From Gnetum montanum (taxonomy: Eukaryota > Streptophyta > Gnetopsida > Gnetales > Gnetaceae): a stretch of 62,000 nucleotides of DNA. The translations under genes were made by a program, and so were the position numbers. Below are positions 11,309 to 24,400 of this stretch, in pieces. Each line of letters begins with the position of its first letter. Within the stretch, counting starts at the first letter, position 1. Under the pieces are notes generated by a model. It saw only the letters and a program-made list of their open reading frames with translations. It made no database searches and had not been told where the DNA came from. Location of the stretch: the NCBI GenBank assembly GCA_015680685.1, contig MNCI01019120.1, positions 9,155-71,154 of the forward strand, read 5' to 3'.

Positions 11309-12946
11309 TAATTTTTTTAAAAAAAATCAATACTAAATTTGGGAATGAGAATCAAACCAATAATATTCAATTTATCAAACCAAATTTTCAACATCTTTCC
11401 AACTCGTCACTAGAGGATATCTACTTAATTATTGCATGTTATAAAAGAAAATAACAAATAGCTATCAAAATTAAAGTAAAAAATAAAAAAATAGTAATAT
11501 TTAAAAAATAAAATAAAATAAATATATATTTAAAATAATAAAATAAAATAAATTTTTTTGCAATGTCACAAAGCCTTACAAGGTCTTACATAATAATGCA
11601 TGAGGCTTTGTAGACCGTGTAGGGCCACATAGCCTCTTACAAGGCCACATAGGCCTATATGGGGCTGTGCCATTCTTCTACTATCATGTGTCACTATCCA
11701 TCATCCTTGCCCTTTGCCTACCCCCACCTTCTAGTTACCACCACTAGTTCTGCTTCATGCTATTTTGCACCCTTGTTTGTGCCATCTCATCCCTACAACC
11801 TACTAGTCGCCTACATTCTATCTACCTTAGCCATCACATTTTCTGAAAAATTGTGTAGAAATTTTGGGTTTGTTTAGGTCATAAGCACTAGCCTAGTAAC
11901 CATTGGCATCATAGGATCTTATCTCTCTTGGAGCATAGATGGACACCATTGGTACTTTAGGATCCTAGCTTCTTTAGTAACCATTAGTGCTATAGGATCT
12001 TGCCTTCTTTGGTAGTTTTGGCTATCACGATTTTTTGTATTTATCGACGGAAAATTTTAAAATTTTTCATCAATTGATGGAAAATTTAAAACTATTAATT
12101 AATGTAAAATTTGAGTTGCAATTTTAGGATGGAAAACTTTAAATATTAAAAGGAAGAAAAATTTAATAACCAGTCAAATTGATGGGTTGGCAGTGAGTAA
12201 GATAAAAATTTTGTAATTAAGCATGCTCACCTTGGAGTAGTACTATGATGGGTGATCTCTTGGAGTGTTCTATTTTCCATGTCCAAATTTTTTATACTTT
12301 GGAAGCAATAAATTTTGATTACAGAAGTCTTTCTTAGTGAATGAAGAGTCATTTTCAGTAGATTTTAATCTTCTGAATGTATTGGATAATCATATCAGCC
12401 TTATGAAGCTTCAAAAATTAGTTTTTATTCCTTGTCCAACATGATGCCTCAAGACTTTTAAAGGATCAATTTTAGCATAACTTGGGTATATGATGTTCAT
12501 TTCAAAACATAGGAGTAGTTATTTCTAACATTTTTGAGCCTTTTGAACTCAATGGTGTGGTTAGATTGAACATTTGGGTACCCAAGAATTAGCTGATACT
12601 TTAAACTATTCTTAAATAAGCCATAACTTTGACAACTAACCATGCCTACCAATTAATTATTGAGACTAAAAAATCAAGATTAGATGTTTAGTTTATTCAA
12701 ACAGATAGTTCTAAGTTACTAATCCCTACACTATCATAGTCAATGTCTTAAGGGGGGTAGAAAAGTCGTTAAAGAGTCTACGTAATGTAGCCAAATTATT
12801 ATTGAAAGAAAAAAATGGAGTAGTTAGAGAATTAGTTGGTAAACCAAAATAATTGATAATATAAATATCAATTTATATTGCAACCTAATCATGTATTAGA
12901 ATATCAAGAAGAATCATAATCTTATTTTGACAAGGTATATGATATT
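11309..12946 (+). other. Internal region of E, left part
   Basis: This is non-coding internal sequence of E, recognisably homologous to the E3 internal region (45911-46056 plus 52927-54440). It holds a tRNA-like patch just after the LTR (minus B-box GGTTTGATTCTC at 11347-11358, A-box-like GACGAGTTGGAAAG near 11396-11409). It also has three imperfect 40-45-bp units of the phrase gtaaccattggcatcataggatctt type (about 11894-12025). A 72-residue open stretch at 11659-11877 is not recognisable as a protein family. Confidence 0.5.
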
Positions 12947-13769
12947 TGATGAGTGGTGAGGTACCCCTACATCCAACCATAAGAATCACTAAGGCATTCA
13001 TGTGTGATCCAATTGAATTTCATTGATTCATAGTATTCTCATACATATTATTCAATTGAGGAGGTGAATCTAATCATGGAATGATCATTTTTTTCCCAAC
13101 TACACTTGGGATGCTTAGTTGTATGGTTAAGTGTAGTTGAGGCACATGATTTTTATCATTTATATTATTTTATATTTCATTTACCTAAGGTTGGTAATAG
13201 ATTGAGAATGAATTGATTAGCTAATTAAACTAATTTAATTGCTAATTAGCAACTAACTATCCTAACATAAGCATTTGGTCCCACTTTTTATGCACATCCT
13301 AAGCATGTCCAACACTACTGGGTGACCAAGTGTTAAGTGCTACTAGGATTACCAAGTGTTCTAAGTATGCTCAAAGTGATCATACTTATGTATGCTAATC
13401 TATTTAGCTTAATTAATTAATCACTTAAAGTATTAATCATTCTAGCTTAATTAATCTATTAATTAATGAAAATAATAAATGCATAAATAAATTGTTAAGC
13501 TAGTCCAAGTGTTGCCAAATTGATCCAAAACCTTATCTGGGCACTCAAAAAATTATTCTATCTCTCACAAAACAAAATGCAAGAGTTTTGCTAGCAATTG
13601 AAAATCTTTCTCCCCTTTAACATAGCTAGGGTGCCATATTTATAGACCCATAATGGTCTCACATTGACGGGTACACATTAACATGGAAAAACCTATGTTG
13701 ATAGGATCTCGTTGATGGGTTCACATCAACGACATCCCATTGACGCAACTGACTGAAGAGACTTCATCA
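12947..13769 (-). repeat. Solo LTR of the F family with perfect target duplication
   Basis: This 823-bp solo LTR runs from TGATGAG to TTCATCA and is a close relative of the F LTR at 4427-5315. It is flanked by the perfect 5-bp target duplication ATATT (12942-12946 and 13770-13774). No internal sequence is present, so it is the product of LTR-LTR recombination after an insertion into element E. Its U3 contains CGTTGATG-GGTTCA-CATCAACG, perfect 8-bp arms at 13710-13731. Confidence 0.92.
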
Positions 13770-13774
13770 ATATT

Positions 13775-15347
13775 CATGAGAGCGAATGATCCAATCCAAG
13801 AATGAGAATAAAAGTTATGACATACTACATGCTTGCTAGATCCCTAGGGCATGAAGGACAACATCCACTATATTCATCGTGATCCTTGGTTTAAAATCAT
13901 TATTGATACCCATGCATTTTTATACAATTATAAGATTTGAATGTTGATGTTTTGTGGCTACAAGAAATCTTGCCACATGAATTATTATACAAATTCCAAT
14001 ATAATTTAAAACAAAGCTGGGATATGAAGATATTTTGAAGTAAAAGGATACTTATGGAAGTTCTTCTTTCAAGCCATATCGATTAGCTTATTACAGGAAT
14101 CCCAATATGGATGATGCATGATTTTTTATAAGGAACCCATGTTTAAAATGGTACAAAGATTTGAATGAAGACTAGAAGATATGATTTTCAAAATTCTATA
14201 ACTTCAAATCATGGGGAAGGAAGAATAATTAAGATTTCAGAAAAGTCACAAAACCTTGACATTGACATTTAAAATCCAATCATTAGAAAGACATGTATGT
14301 GTGATCAACATACATTTAATTGCTAAATCAATATCTCCAAATATTAGACTTTGTCAAATGAATTACTTGATTAACCAAATTAACAAAATATTAAAAAATA
14401 AGTTATTTCTAACCCATACTAATAACAATCCTATGTTATTCATCTTCTATGAAGACTTGAATACAAAAATTTGAAAGTACTATTTATCAATTCTTAAAAT
14501 ATGGACATGTAAAAGAACCTTTGAAAGGCAAACCTAATTTAAAGAATATGTTCCCATAAATTCAACATGCAATTCCATTGGCCAATGCATATTATGCTTA
14601 TTTCAATAAATAAGTTAAACCCTAAAATTTAAGAACAGATGATGTTAATAGAAAACACTTATTAAGAACTATAATTTACCAATTATATTGTTATGATAGA
14701 TGAAGATGGATTAAAGTCATTCCTTATGGAGGTCCTAGATTATATTTGGTATTATACTCGATTCTTATAAGTTACCAAGCTACTAGAGTTAATTTCAAAG
14801 GAAGAAATTAAGAAGCAAGATCAAGTCCTACCATCATGAACAAGGCCATTTTATTATATACCCCTTATGGTGGAACTACAACTACTTCCATTGATTCCCC
14901 AAGTTGATGAAGATTAAGGAAACTATTAACATTACTTTTATTTATAATCTTCTTATTTTCTTCATTTTTTCATTTATATTTTAATTAGGAAAGTAAAATA
15001 TCATTAAGGAATGCAAGTTGGAAATAAAGAATTTGTCCTTTCTTCACTTGGGTATGAGTTGCACTTTATGTAATCCTAGTTAGGATTAGTGATTGGTGGT
15101 TAATAAACCTGTAATTCACCTCTTGTCATTACCTTAGAGAATGAGGTACATTTTGATAAAATAATATCTAATTTTCTATATATTCTTCTCACTTATATTT
15201 TGTTTATAGAATAAGCAATAGAACATTAGGATAGTTAGCCATACTTTAAAAAGGAAAATTAAAGCATTATATTATGAACCATGAAAGGATACAATGGAGC
15301 TAGAGAAAGATGATGAACATTAATTTGCTCAAAGATGAATGAAACCT
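13775..15347 (+). other. Internal region of E, right part
   Basis: This is internal E sequence resuming after the solo LTR. No protein family is recognisable. The longest open stretch (14256-14474) is 72 residues and Asn/Ile-rich, as expected by chance in AT-rich DNA. Confidence 0.45.
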
Positions 15348-15359
15348 AAGGGGGATGGA
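15348..15359 (+). other. Polypurine tract of E
   Basis: The purine run aagggggatgga lies immediately before the right-hand LTR copy (TATTACA, apparently a decayed TGTTACA). This position and composition fit the plus-strand primer of an LTR element in the + orientation. Confidence 0.6.
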
Positions 15360-15360
15360 T

Positions 15361-16857
15361 TATTACATTTTGATTTTTGAATATCATAATTATTATAATA
15401 AAACCCAAAAGAGTGCATTGTAATAACTTGCATGTCTTTCAAGATGACCTTTGGAGGTTTGATCTAAAGTATTTATACCTAGGCATTGGAGATTGTATTA
15501 GCATGAAGTTGTAGACTTGGTAAAGGTGTGTAATAGATATTAGGTGAAGTGTGATAGGAAGGTAACTGGACATTCCTTCTAGATGATTGTAGGGCTAATC
15601 ATGGTGGTGGTGCTGGATAGCCTTTAAGGGATAGAAGTTGAAGGAAGATAATCCTAGGAAATATTCAGATCATGACAAAGAGACATTATTCCACATTAGT
15701 AAAGCATTATTTTCATTTTTTTTCCTACATTTTCTCTGTTATTTTCTTTACACATAATGTTGAATGCCACATATATTTGATGTTTGCCATGACATCAAGG
15801 AATGTGATGTCACATTTGATCTTAGAGAAACCTACAACCTAAGAGCTAATTAGAACTAATAGTTGACTACAATCTAATGATGAATCATGATACTGTGACC
15901 AAGAAAGAATTATAAATCATCATTAGATATGCCTTATGTTTGAGATTTTCATGTAAGATAATAGATAATCTTCTAGTGATTTTCTTAAATAACTGAATCT
16001 AAATTATACAACTATAAGAGACATGCATAATGTTCAAGAGGGATTCCATCAACTAATAATATTCCTTTGTAATGAATTTCATGGATATTAATGGCCAAGA
16101 GATTTGATTACTCCTCAATAAGGTATATCTACTATAAGAGACATTTGTAAGATAAGGATACATTAGTCTAGGTAACTCTTACAAATCTTATAGTAATGCT
16201 AGAATGTTAATTGATTAAGTCTATTTGAAGTTCCTCTAGAAGGCTAGAAATCATGGACTAAGTATATCTTGTATTATTTAGACCTTATTTTTCTAGGCAC
16301 CTAATCCTTGTAAGTTAGCATTACTCAACTTATCTAGGATCTATGCATTGGTAAGTTTAAAGAAATTAACCTATTCATAAGATTGGCTCATCACTACTTA
16401 ACTAGTAAGAGTTCTTACCATAAAATCCATAGAAAAACCAATACTAAATGGCTAATGTTGTCATGTCTTACTTTGCTAACCTTCTTCTTAGTACCTCACT
16501 AGGGTTTAACCTTGCTTTACAGGCACAAGTGTACATCACACTTGCAAAATAGTAAACATATATGTATTACACTCTTTTGTTTAAGAGTTAGTATATCAAC
16601 AATCATTAAATCTAATTCATCTAGAAGTATTTATGTCATCCATATGTTAGCCTAATAATTTCAATTTGATATAATAGGATATTTTGATCCTTTAAAAACT
16701 TGAAAATGCAACTTAGTTTTTAGATTTGAAACCATGCCTAATGCATAGTACTTGTTTAGATAATTCCAACAGTCTAAATTTCATCCCAATCTGACTTATG
16801 GTTTAGGGGATATCATCATTCGAAGTTTCTCATTATGCATACTTAGATAAAATAACA
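15361..16857 (+). repeat. 3' LTR-like repeat of E (copy E2)
   Basis: This is the direct repeat of 9876-11308. It starts after the polypurine tract and ends ataaca, giving TGTT...AACA-like ends. It shares the landmarks listed for E1. Similarity to E1 ends here, whereas E1 and E3 stay similar further downstream. That supports this point as the LTR border. Confidence 0.6.
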
Positions 16858-17639
16858 ATTAAGAAGCTACTAATAATTTTAACATAGTTTTTAAGAAGCT
16901 ACTAATTACATTCATGTTAGATAGAAGTATGTCTAAAGATAAGAAAATTTACAAATAATTAATAATACTTGATTTAAATGGTGTGCTTATAAATATTATT
17001 TATGTAATTTATAGGAATAATTTAAAAGAATTTAAATGACTAGATGATCTCTAGATGGAATTGAAGTACTACTTTTTAAGGCTAGGTATTCATAACTTCT
17101 TGAACACCTTACAAGTAGAAGGAATAAACATCAAAATCTAGTCCTCAGAAAACCATTATAATGTAAAGGCTATATGCATGAAGATATTTAGAGATAAAAT
17201 TTAATAGTGAAAGTTTATTCCCATCCAAGATGAATGTTAAGTAATTAAAAAGAAAGAATATTACCTAACAGTAGAAATTATCTAACATTCAAAACCATGA
17301 TTTAAGAAACTATTATAAAAATCATTGAAAGATATATATAAAAGTATAAAAAAGAAAGTATAATAATAGTGGATAATGGCCTTGAAAAAATTTTGAAAGA
17401 AAATATGTCTACTTTTATACATGTAGTATCATATGAATTGAATATAGCTAATAATGACCACCTTATATCTTGTTTAGTACATTTGATATTTCTTAACTTG
17501 CAATTAAATACATGATACTAGATGATAACCAAATTGTAAAGTAATAAAATATTGTGTATCCTTATGATATATATCATATTTAACATATTGTAACCTTGAA
17601 AAAATGTGTCATCAAAGGTCCCTCTAAACTAGTTGTAGT
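16858..17639. other. AT-rich spacer, nothing recognised
   Basis: I see no coding region, RNA gene or repeat partner in this stretch. Confidence 0.45.
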
Positions 17640-18080
17640 AGAAATTTCATCTTCTTCAAAGTTGATTTTGGCCATCATAAGTTGACCACAAGTGATTGGA
17701 AGATTATGATCTACAATTTCATGAGTTTTGGTATTTTACCATGGATTTTGGTCAATCCATGCTATTATACTATGAGAATACCATAGGTTGTAGTTTATTA
17801 GAAATAGAGAAAAATGTACTTTGAGCAAATCACAAGTTGGTCACAAGTTATGGTAAATATTATGGTCTTTGTGGTATCTCCTATCCTTCAGATTTAATTT
17901 TAAGAATAGATCAAAATTTATGGGACTATAGAAATATTTGACGATGAGTGGACCATGAGTCATGTTCTCTAACCATAGGTTGTAATTATTTACCATGAGT
18001 TGTAATAAAGTCATGATCTCCTAAAAATATATATGTGTTTACCACAAGTTGTGGTGAAGTCATGATTTTGGATAAATAGA
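17640..18080 (+). promoter_or_regulatory. K: dyad-rich promoter-like block
   Basis: Many variants of accacaagttg, accataggttgta and accatgagtcatg occur here in both orientations, including the perfect dyad ACCACAAGTTGTGGT (18041-18055). An ATAAATA TATA-like sequence follows at about 18077. The pattern parallels the U3 motif clusters of the other LTR families in the window, so this may be the U3 of an otherwise unrecognised, degraded LTR. No LTR borders were established. Confidence 0.4.
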
Positions 18081-19079
18081 GAAGTATGCCAAAATAGAAA
18101 TTAGGAAGTAATTTGATACCTCTAAACATGGTGAGACAAACTTGAATTAAAAAATAAATATCAAATGAATCTTAAATTGAACATATGTATGAAAAATGCA
18201 TAAAATTTGAATGAATATACATCATATCTAGAATATTCACTTAATTCACTTTAAATGCTTTTAGAACATTGAGATAAACATGAGAAAAAAAATATCACAA
18301 CCTAGAGAAGTTTAGAACAAGTTGATGCGAAAACATTTATGAACTTTTACATGAAATTAACATGAAAAGGATTGAAAACTTTTATAAGAACATAAAACAA
18401 GGGAGAAATTAGCTTGAATATAGAAATGAAGGGTGAATACATATAATAGAATATAAAACCACTTCTAAACACTTCAGTTCTTTATTACTAAGATGAGAAA
18501 ACATGTAATTAAATTTAGAAACTTGTGCAAGCATGAAATTGAAAAATCCATGCAAGAAACATATGATAATGTATATAAACTCTAGACGATTATGAGGGAA
18601 GTGCTTGTAGGAACTTGGGAGAAGAACCTATGAGAGGGGATTTACTACTTAAATTGAAAGATCCATGATACAAGAATGCAAGAAGAGAAAAGATGAAAAG
18701 TTGGAAGAGCTTCCCCAAGAGTACAAAGCTTGGACAAGAACATTCAAGAGTTGAAGGAAGTGAAAACTTATATATATCTCAACTTAAAATGTAAGGCAAG
18801 CTACAATGCAAGGGATTCACTAGTATTTATAATTTTTTGTGGAGAATTTTGCTTCTTGGAGTATGAGCTATACATGAAGGCTATTAGCTTCTTTTTACTC
18901 TTTTTAGCAATTTGCTCAATCCCTAACCTTCTAAGATAATTTTTCTTCAAATACAGATACTTATAACTCCTAATAATCAAATTAAAAATACCAACATCAA
19001 AGTAAAGACTACCACTACTTTCTCTCAACATTAAATAAAAAAAAGATGGATGAGTTATGAGGCACACATTTACAATATT
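18081..19079. other. Non-coding stretch downstream of K
   Basis: This is AT-rich sequence, possibly R/U5 or leader of the element to which K belongs. Overlapping open stretches at 18730-18939 (plus) and 18801-19067 (minus) match no family I recognise and lie in different frames from the RNase H scrap that follows. Confidence 0.4.
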
Positions 19080-19340
19080 ACTAATACATCATTCTTTAGT
19101 ATGCAAGTTAGAAACATGAGGATCTTCTTTGGTTACTTCTTTAATCTTTGAGGTGTTAATTATCTTTAATAGATAGTCCAAATTATAGGCTTGAAATTGC
19201 TTTATGAGAATGTCAATAAATTGAATTTGAATAGGCACATATTTGGGTAGGATATTTTCTTCCTTTAATTTTTGCTTGATAAAATAGTACTTGATGTCAA
19301 CATGCTTTGACTTCTTGTAAAGGACATTGTCATACCTTCA
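19080..19340 (-). pseudogene. Ty1/copia RNase H C-terminal remnant
   Basis: The minus-strand translation contains YKKSKHVDIKYYFIKQKL, then PKYVPIQIQFIDILIKQF. It matches the conserved end of Ty1/copia Pol: the R/SKHIDI-YHFIREKV block followed by the ..EQLADIFTK.. block. Only about 85 residues survive, with no adjoining RT or LTR recognised. It is the only coding trace of a copia element in the window and is a fragment, not an expressed gene. Confidence 0.7.
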
Positions 19341-19367
19341 GTTCTAAATTTTATTATTTTGTAATAA

Positions 19368-20190
19368 ATATGGGATCAATTTATAATAAATGATGTAACT
19401 ATTATAATAATATCTGAAAGGATAAGTTGTAACAAGACCAAAATGGATGCATTGTAATAATAGGCCTGTCTCTCAAGGTAATCTTTAAGGGTTTGACCTA
19501 TGTATTTATATCCATAAATTAGAGGTCATGCCTACATGGATTTATAGAGGTAAATATTTTAAGTAATTGATGATGGGTAAAGTGGGATAAGAAGATGACT
19601 AGCCATCCCTTCTAGCCAACCCTAACGATAGTGACAGTGTTAGATTACTTTTAAGGGATAGATGCTTAAGGAAGACAACCCCAAGGTACCATTAGAAGAT
19701 GACCTAGATACATTGTCTCTACAATAATAAAGCATTCATTTCATTTTATTGGGCATTTTCCATGTTATTTTCTTTAAGCATAATATTGAATGCTATGTAT
19801 ATTTGATATTTTCCATAACATCTAAGAATGGGATGTCGCAATTGGTTTCTATGTAAGCCATGATTTAGGATCAAGGATCCACTACAATTCAATGACAAAC
19901 CATGAGTCATGATCTAAGGAAAAATCACAATCCATGATCCATAAGTAGTGATGCAAGGACAATAAAAAATCATTGTTAGGTGTGCATCATGTTGAAGATG
20001 AATCATGCAACCTAGAAGATATCTTCCTAGAAAATTTCATGACTATTTGTAACCAACATTCAAGACGAATGTTAACCACACACTAATAAGGTTTATTAAT
20101 TGTAAGAAAGTCTAGTGAGACAAGAGTAACATTATTGGAGGTAACTTTTATCCTACATTGTTAATAATAGACTTATTCTTAGTGGCCTTA
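19368..20190 (+). repeat. E3: second E copy, 5' LTR part left of element D
   Basis: This is homologous to the first half of the E1 and E2 LTRs (tgcattgtaata, the aggtaat..gggtttgac block, tagccatcccttctagcc, taagcattcatttcat). It is broken off at the insertion point of element D. The last five bases, cctta (20186-20190), are the left copy of D's target duplication. The LTR continues at 45341 after D. Confidence 0.65.
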
Positions 20191-21449
20191 TGATGAGTCA
20201 TTCATTGATATTTTGTAATTCAATTGTAAGGCTTGGATTCAAGATGTGTCTCATGCACATAGTTGAGGTCTCTATCTTGCAAGTATGCATCCTTTCTTTC
20301 CAATTCACACTTGTAGGTTTGAAACATGTTTTAGAATTATCAAGAAGATTGTGGCTTTGTTTGGAGACCCTCAAAAGGCTTAGACATGTTCCTAGGCCTT
20401 CTAACTTTCATCTAGAAAAATAAGGATGAAATATGATGGTAGGGATATGATGGGTTCCCTATGCCAATGCATCCCATACGCTAGTGTAAGGGCACTAACA
20501 CATCCCCCTTTATACCTTGGCTTGGATATGTTTCCTTCTCTACTACCTCAAGTCTATTCAAGGTAGTCTAGGCTATTCTGATGGACCTCCATTGAGGACT
20601 AGGCACTAGCAAACCCCCATCATTATGCTATGAAAATTATAAATACCTAGGATAACCTCTATATGAGAAAACTTATTTCCAACCATTTTTCTTTGGATTT
20701 TGGCATCAAGTTTCATATGAAGAGATCTTCCTACCTTGGGTAAGTGAGTTCTTCCTTGTTTTATGTATGTTTTTTAAGTCATCACTTTCACAAGTTCAAC
20801 TAGACTCTACCAAAGTGCTACCATACTTATGTAGCCCAAAACCGTTTGGCAAATGTAGGGTCTAGTATTTATGCAGTAGAAAATGCTTATGATTTTTTAT
20901 CATTTTTTCATTTTTGATATCTTAAAAATTAAAATAGTAAAAAAATTATAAAATATTTAAACCATAAAAATATTTATTCCTTTCTCACTTTGATAAGCTA
21001 TAAAGATTCAACCTTACCCAAAGAGGTTACAACTGTATAGCATGGTGTTGGGCCATTGAGATTATGACTAAGAGTGATTTTATTTATGGTTGTATTTGTA
21101 TTTATGTGTGTGGTGTTGCACTTGTTCCTTGAGGAATTACAACATGAGGATTATCCTTATCTGTAAGTCGGATGTGTGTTTATAATTATTTTTTTATTTT
21201 TCATAAAGATAAAATCCATAGAAATTATAAAACATAAAATTATAAATATTTTCTCAATCTTACACTGTGGCAACATGGATTTCCATTTGTATCATATGTA
21301 TTCTAATATCTTTTATATTTTTTGAATGCAATGATATACATGATTATTCTTGGTAATACACTAAACATAGTCCTTGAAGCTTACAACTAGATCACATTAT
21401 GATTTGTATGATATATCTCATTGGTCAAAAATTGATGGTACTCCTATCA
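20191..21449 (+). repeat. 5' LTR of element D
   Basis: This 1259-bp LTR (TGATGAGTC...CTATCA) pairs with 44065-45335. The TATA box TATAAATA is at 20638-20645. Upstream (about 20440-20510) is a cluster of words such as ccaatgcatccca and ctagtgtaagggcac that recur in the 3' LTR and in the internal promoter at 26779-26857. Confidence 0.88.
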
Positions 21450-21450
21450 T

Positions 21451-21468
21451 TGGTACCATTACCAATAA
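21451..21468 (+). other. Primer binding site of D (decayed tRNA-Asp type)
   Basis: TGGTACCATTACC follows one base after the LTR end. Its differences from TGGCGCCGTTGCC are transitions (C to T, G to A), as expected from decay of methylated cytosines. The last five bases of the canonical site are not preserved. Confidence 0.6.
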
Positions 21469-21576
21469 GGAAATTGGTGAATTATCTACAAATACTTGTA
21501 CATTGTTGATTTAATCTTTTATTTAAATCAAGTGTGTATTTTGGTGTTGTGTTTGTAGGTTGTGAATGTACATGAA

Positions 21577-23960
21577 ATGGAAAATAGTGCTAAGAGTCCA
21601 TCAAATACCTCTAGTGATGCCTTGAAAAGATGAAGATATTTTGTAACCTTTGAGCATTCAAAGGATAAGACTCTTCCATTACTCATGTTGTCTTATCATC
21701 AAGGTAAGAAGGGAAGATGGAGAAATGTTCATGGCTAGCTCTTAGATGACCTAATTATGTATGCAAAAAATGATCTCATTGATTCCTTGATCAATATAGG
21801 GAGAGACAATGAATGTATGGCATACAAGGCTCATGAACCCATGTTCAATGATTATCAATCCTTATACATGCAAGATCTTTAGGATCATGTGGCAAAAGAA
21901 TAGGCTGGTTGTAGCTTTTTATCTGGATCATTCAAATGGGGAGAAAGAGGCTAAAGTAGATAAGAAAGGAAAAGGGCTAGCCTACCATCAAGGGTCCTAG
22001 TTGGATGACTTTCTCCCAAGTCTATCTTAGCATGATGATGTCCTTTTCAGGTTCTAGAATTTGCATTTGTTTGGACTTGCAATGGTAATATTGATTTTCC
22101 TTTTTTCAACTTGGATAATTATCATGAGATGATAAGAGATATATATATTCTAAGGGATCATGTTCATGATAGTAGAATTAAATGAATCAACTTCACTGAT
22201 GTACCAACATATAGAGAGTATACTAGTGATAATCCCAAACTTTATGTGCAAGCCTTTGATAATGCTTGCTACCTCCAAGGAATTATGAGTGACTAAAAGA
22301 AGTTGTAGTTGTTTCCTTGTACCTTTATTGAACATGTAAAAATATAGTATAAATCTTTATATTCTTGATCAATTCAAAGATTAACAAATATGGTGAAAAT
22401 ATTATACGTAAAATTTTAGGCTTACGTCTAAATTTCGAACATCTCGAAGGAGATGGCTAGATGGAGGCAAGAAGCCTATGAGGCTCTTGACATTACCATT
22501 GAAAGGTACATGAAAACTACATATCATTTTCCAAACCATGGTTTTAGCTAAAGAGAGTAAGTGATGCATATTGTAGAAGGGTTAAGATAGGAAATAAGAG
22601 AGCACATCGACATGTATGCAATGGGCCAAGTGCATAAAAACTCTACAGCCTAAATCAAGGCACTCTTAAATAGAATTTATAACATGGAAGATGAATCGTA
22701 GAAGTGAAAATTAGTTGAGAAGCATAATTATTATCCATTACATAGGCAAAAGGCCAGGGATGTTGAAGGTACCATGAAAGCTCTTATTATAGTTAAGGAT
22801 TTAGCACAAGATCAAGTTATAATAAACAAAGCCTTGGTACACTTAATCCATCGTGTGGACCAAGTTTAGGACATGATGGATGAAATGATGACTACTACTC
22901 TCAAGGATATTAAGGATAAGGTGCTTAAAGTTATAACCTATGCCACATGAATGAAGAAAGAGGTATGATGGAAAAAGTAAAGGAAAGCTCTCTTAATCAA
23001 AGAGCATTCAATAAGATCCAAATGAGGCTTTCACATCCTCCTCTCATGATGAAGATTCCTATGAGAACTGTGTAGACTTTCATAATTTTTAGTATTGCCC
23101 AATCATAGCTCACATGATTGGTGAGATGGAATGGAATGATCTAGGGTACCTTTAAATCCTAAATTCATTAAGAAGTAAAAGAGGAGGACCCCATACCCTG
23201 TCCATTCATACTATCCTAGTGGTGCTAATCTATAGCTCATGTAGTTGTACCAATAGTAGCAGACTCAAAATCTTTAGGATCTTACTTCATGAAGTCTTAT
23301 CACTTCCATTGAACAATAGATGGTACCTCCACATAATCCTTACTTCTATGATTCATAGGTAGGTACCTATCAAATCCCAATGATGAAACCTCAATAGTAC
23401 CTTCTTATTTCTAGAAATCCTACCAACCAATCTTCTTAGCAACAAGAGTAGCAATAACTTCTACTTCTTAGTTCCATGCAAGTTGGGATACCTAGTCAAC
23501 CATAACTAAGATAGGCCAAATCATGTAATATTGCATATAGTTTTAATCCTACTTCCATCTATGCATATAAGTAATATTATCATTCATTTATTGATTTAAT
23601 TATAGGTGTATGTTCAAGATCCTACAACAAGAAATTTTATTGCAAATGTAGACATGAGAATTATGGAATTAGATCTATATCCTTCTTTTCATCTTGCAGA
23701 AAAGATCATTATTCAAGATAAAATAGAGCTCACACTCATGAGATCTTAATAAACATCCTTGATCATAATTCAACTAAAATACTTACTTTAGGGATGAGTT
23801 TCATTACTATGTCTCGTGGAAATAGCACAATGACACTTGATGATGATATTGTCACTCTCTTTATGTCTATAGTGGTAATGTTGATAGTTAAGGAATGATG
23901 TTTACCTAAAAAGAAATGAGATCCTAACAATCTCATGGTGAAAATATAAATTAATAAAAA
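21577..23960 (+). pseudogene. gag of element D, broken
   Basis: This is a degraded retrotransposon gag. The likely start is the ATG at 21577 (MENSAKSPSN), preceded by a splice-acceptor-like tttgtag. A gag-like segment with ERYMKTTYHFPNHGFS and EIREHIDMYAMGQV lies at about 22500-22640, and a charged helical stretch follows (about 22690-22960). At about 23065-23115 is CVDFHNF-stop-YCPIIAHM, the counterpart of the Cys/His block in A, B, G and H. A long Pro/Tyr/Gln-rich linker (about 23140-23600) leads to the protease. Stops are frequent. The sequence has diverged from the A-type gag, so homology rests on order and this block. Confidence 0.6.
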
Positions 23961-24400
23961 GGATCATTGTATAGCTCTTTGTGACTTTGGTTTTGGAGTC
24001 AATCTCATTTCATTCTAGTAGTACCTTGATTAGGGGCTTTCTCCTCTCAACAGTACTAACATTTGACTATAGATAGTAGACCAATCATACACATATCTCA
24101 TGGGATAGGTATGTAATGTAATCACATCTCTTAAATTTTGGTTGTATCTTGATAATTTTTTGATGCTTAGATCAAAAGATAAGATGAAAGAGGATCTCTC
24201 TATTATAATGGAAAGATCTTGCTTAAGCATTCCAAATTCTAGGTTGATTGTCCAAGATCTCCACCTTGAGATTAGTAGAAGGGATGAGGCTAAAACAATA
24301 AAATATAAGAGAATATCTAGTGATCCTTCCTAGTCTTACTGCACTATGACCATAGGCCATTTAAATGAGCTATATAGAGCATCGTTTGAGCAACACTTGG
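23960..24400 (+). pseudogene. Protease-like domain of element D
   Basis: ALCDFGFGVNLISF is encoded at 23971-24012. This is the flap/active-site region of an Athila/Tat-type retropepsin, where the catalytic Asp sits in an L-C-D-x-G or L-D-S-G setting. Downstream stretches correspond to the LDNFLMLRSKDK (..DFIVLDM..) and LSIIMERSCL (..PIILGRPFL..) blocks and then to LHLEISRRD. Stops and frameshifts show it is not functional. The DFG in place of D-S/T-G is unusual for a retropepsin but is seen as D-L-G in Athila elements. Confidence 0.65.

Larger units (their letters stand above)
9876..16857 (+). mobile_element. Element E (copy 1): long-LTR element without recognisable coding
   Basis: Two direct copies of a roughly 1.4-1.5-kb sequence (9876-11308 and 15361-16857) flank an internal region. 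A polypurine tract (aagggggatgga) lies just before the right copy. Termini resemble TGTT...AACA in the right copy. The internal region, about 3.2 kb after removing the solo F LTR, shows no gag, RT or integrase, which fits a large retrotransposon derivative (LARD). A third copy, E3, flanks element D. The left end was placed by alignment to the right copy and is uncertain by tens of bases. Confidence 0.6.
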
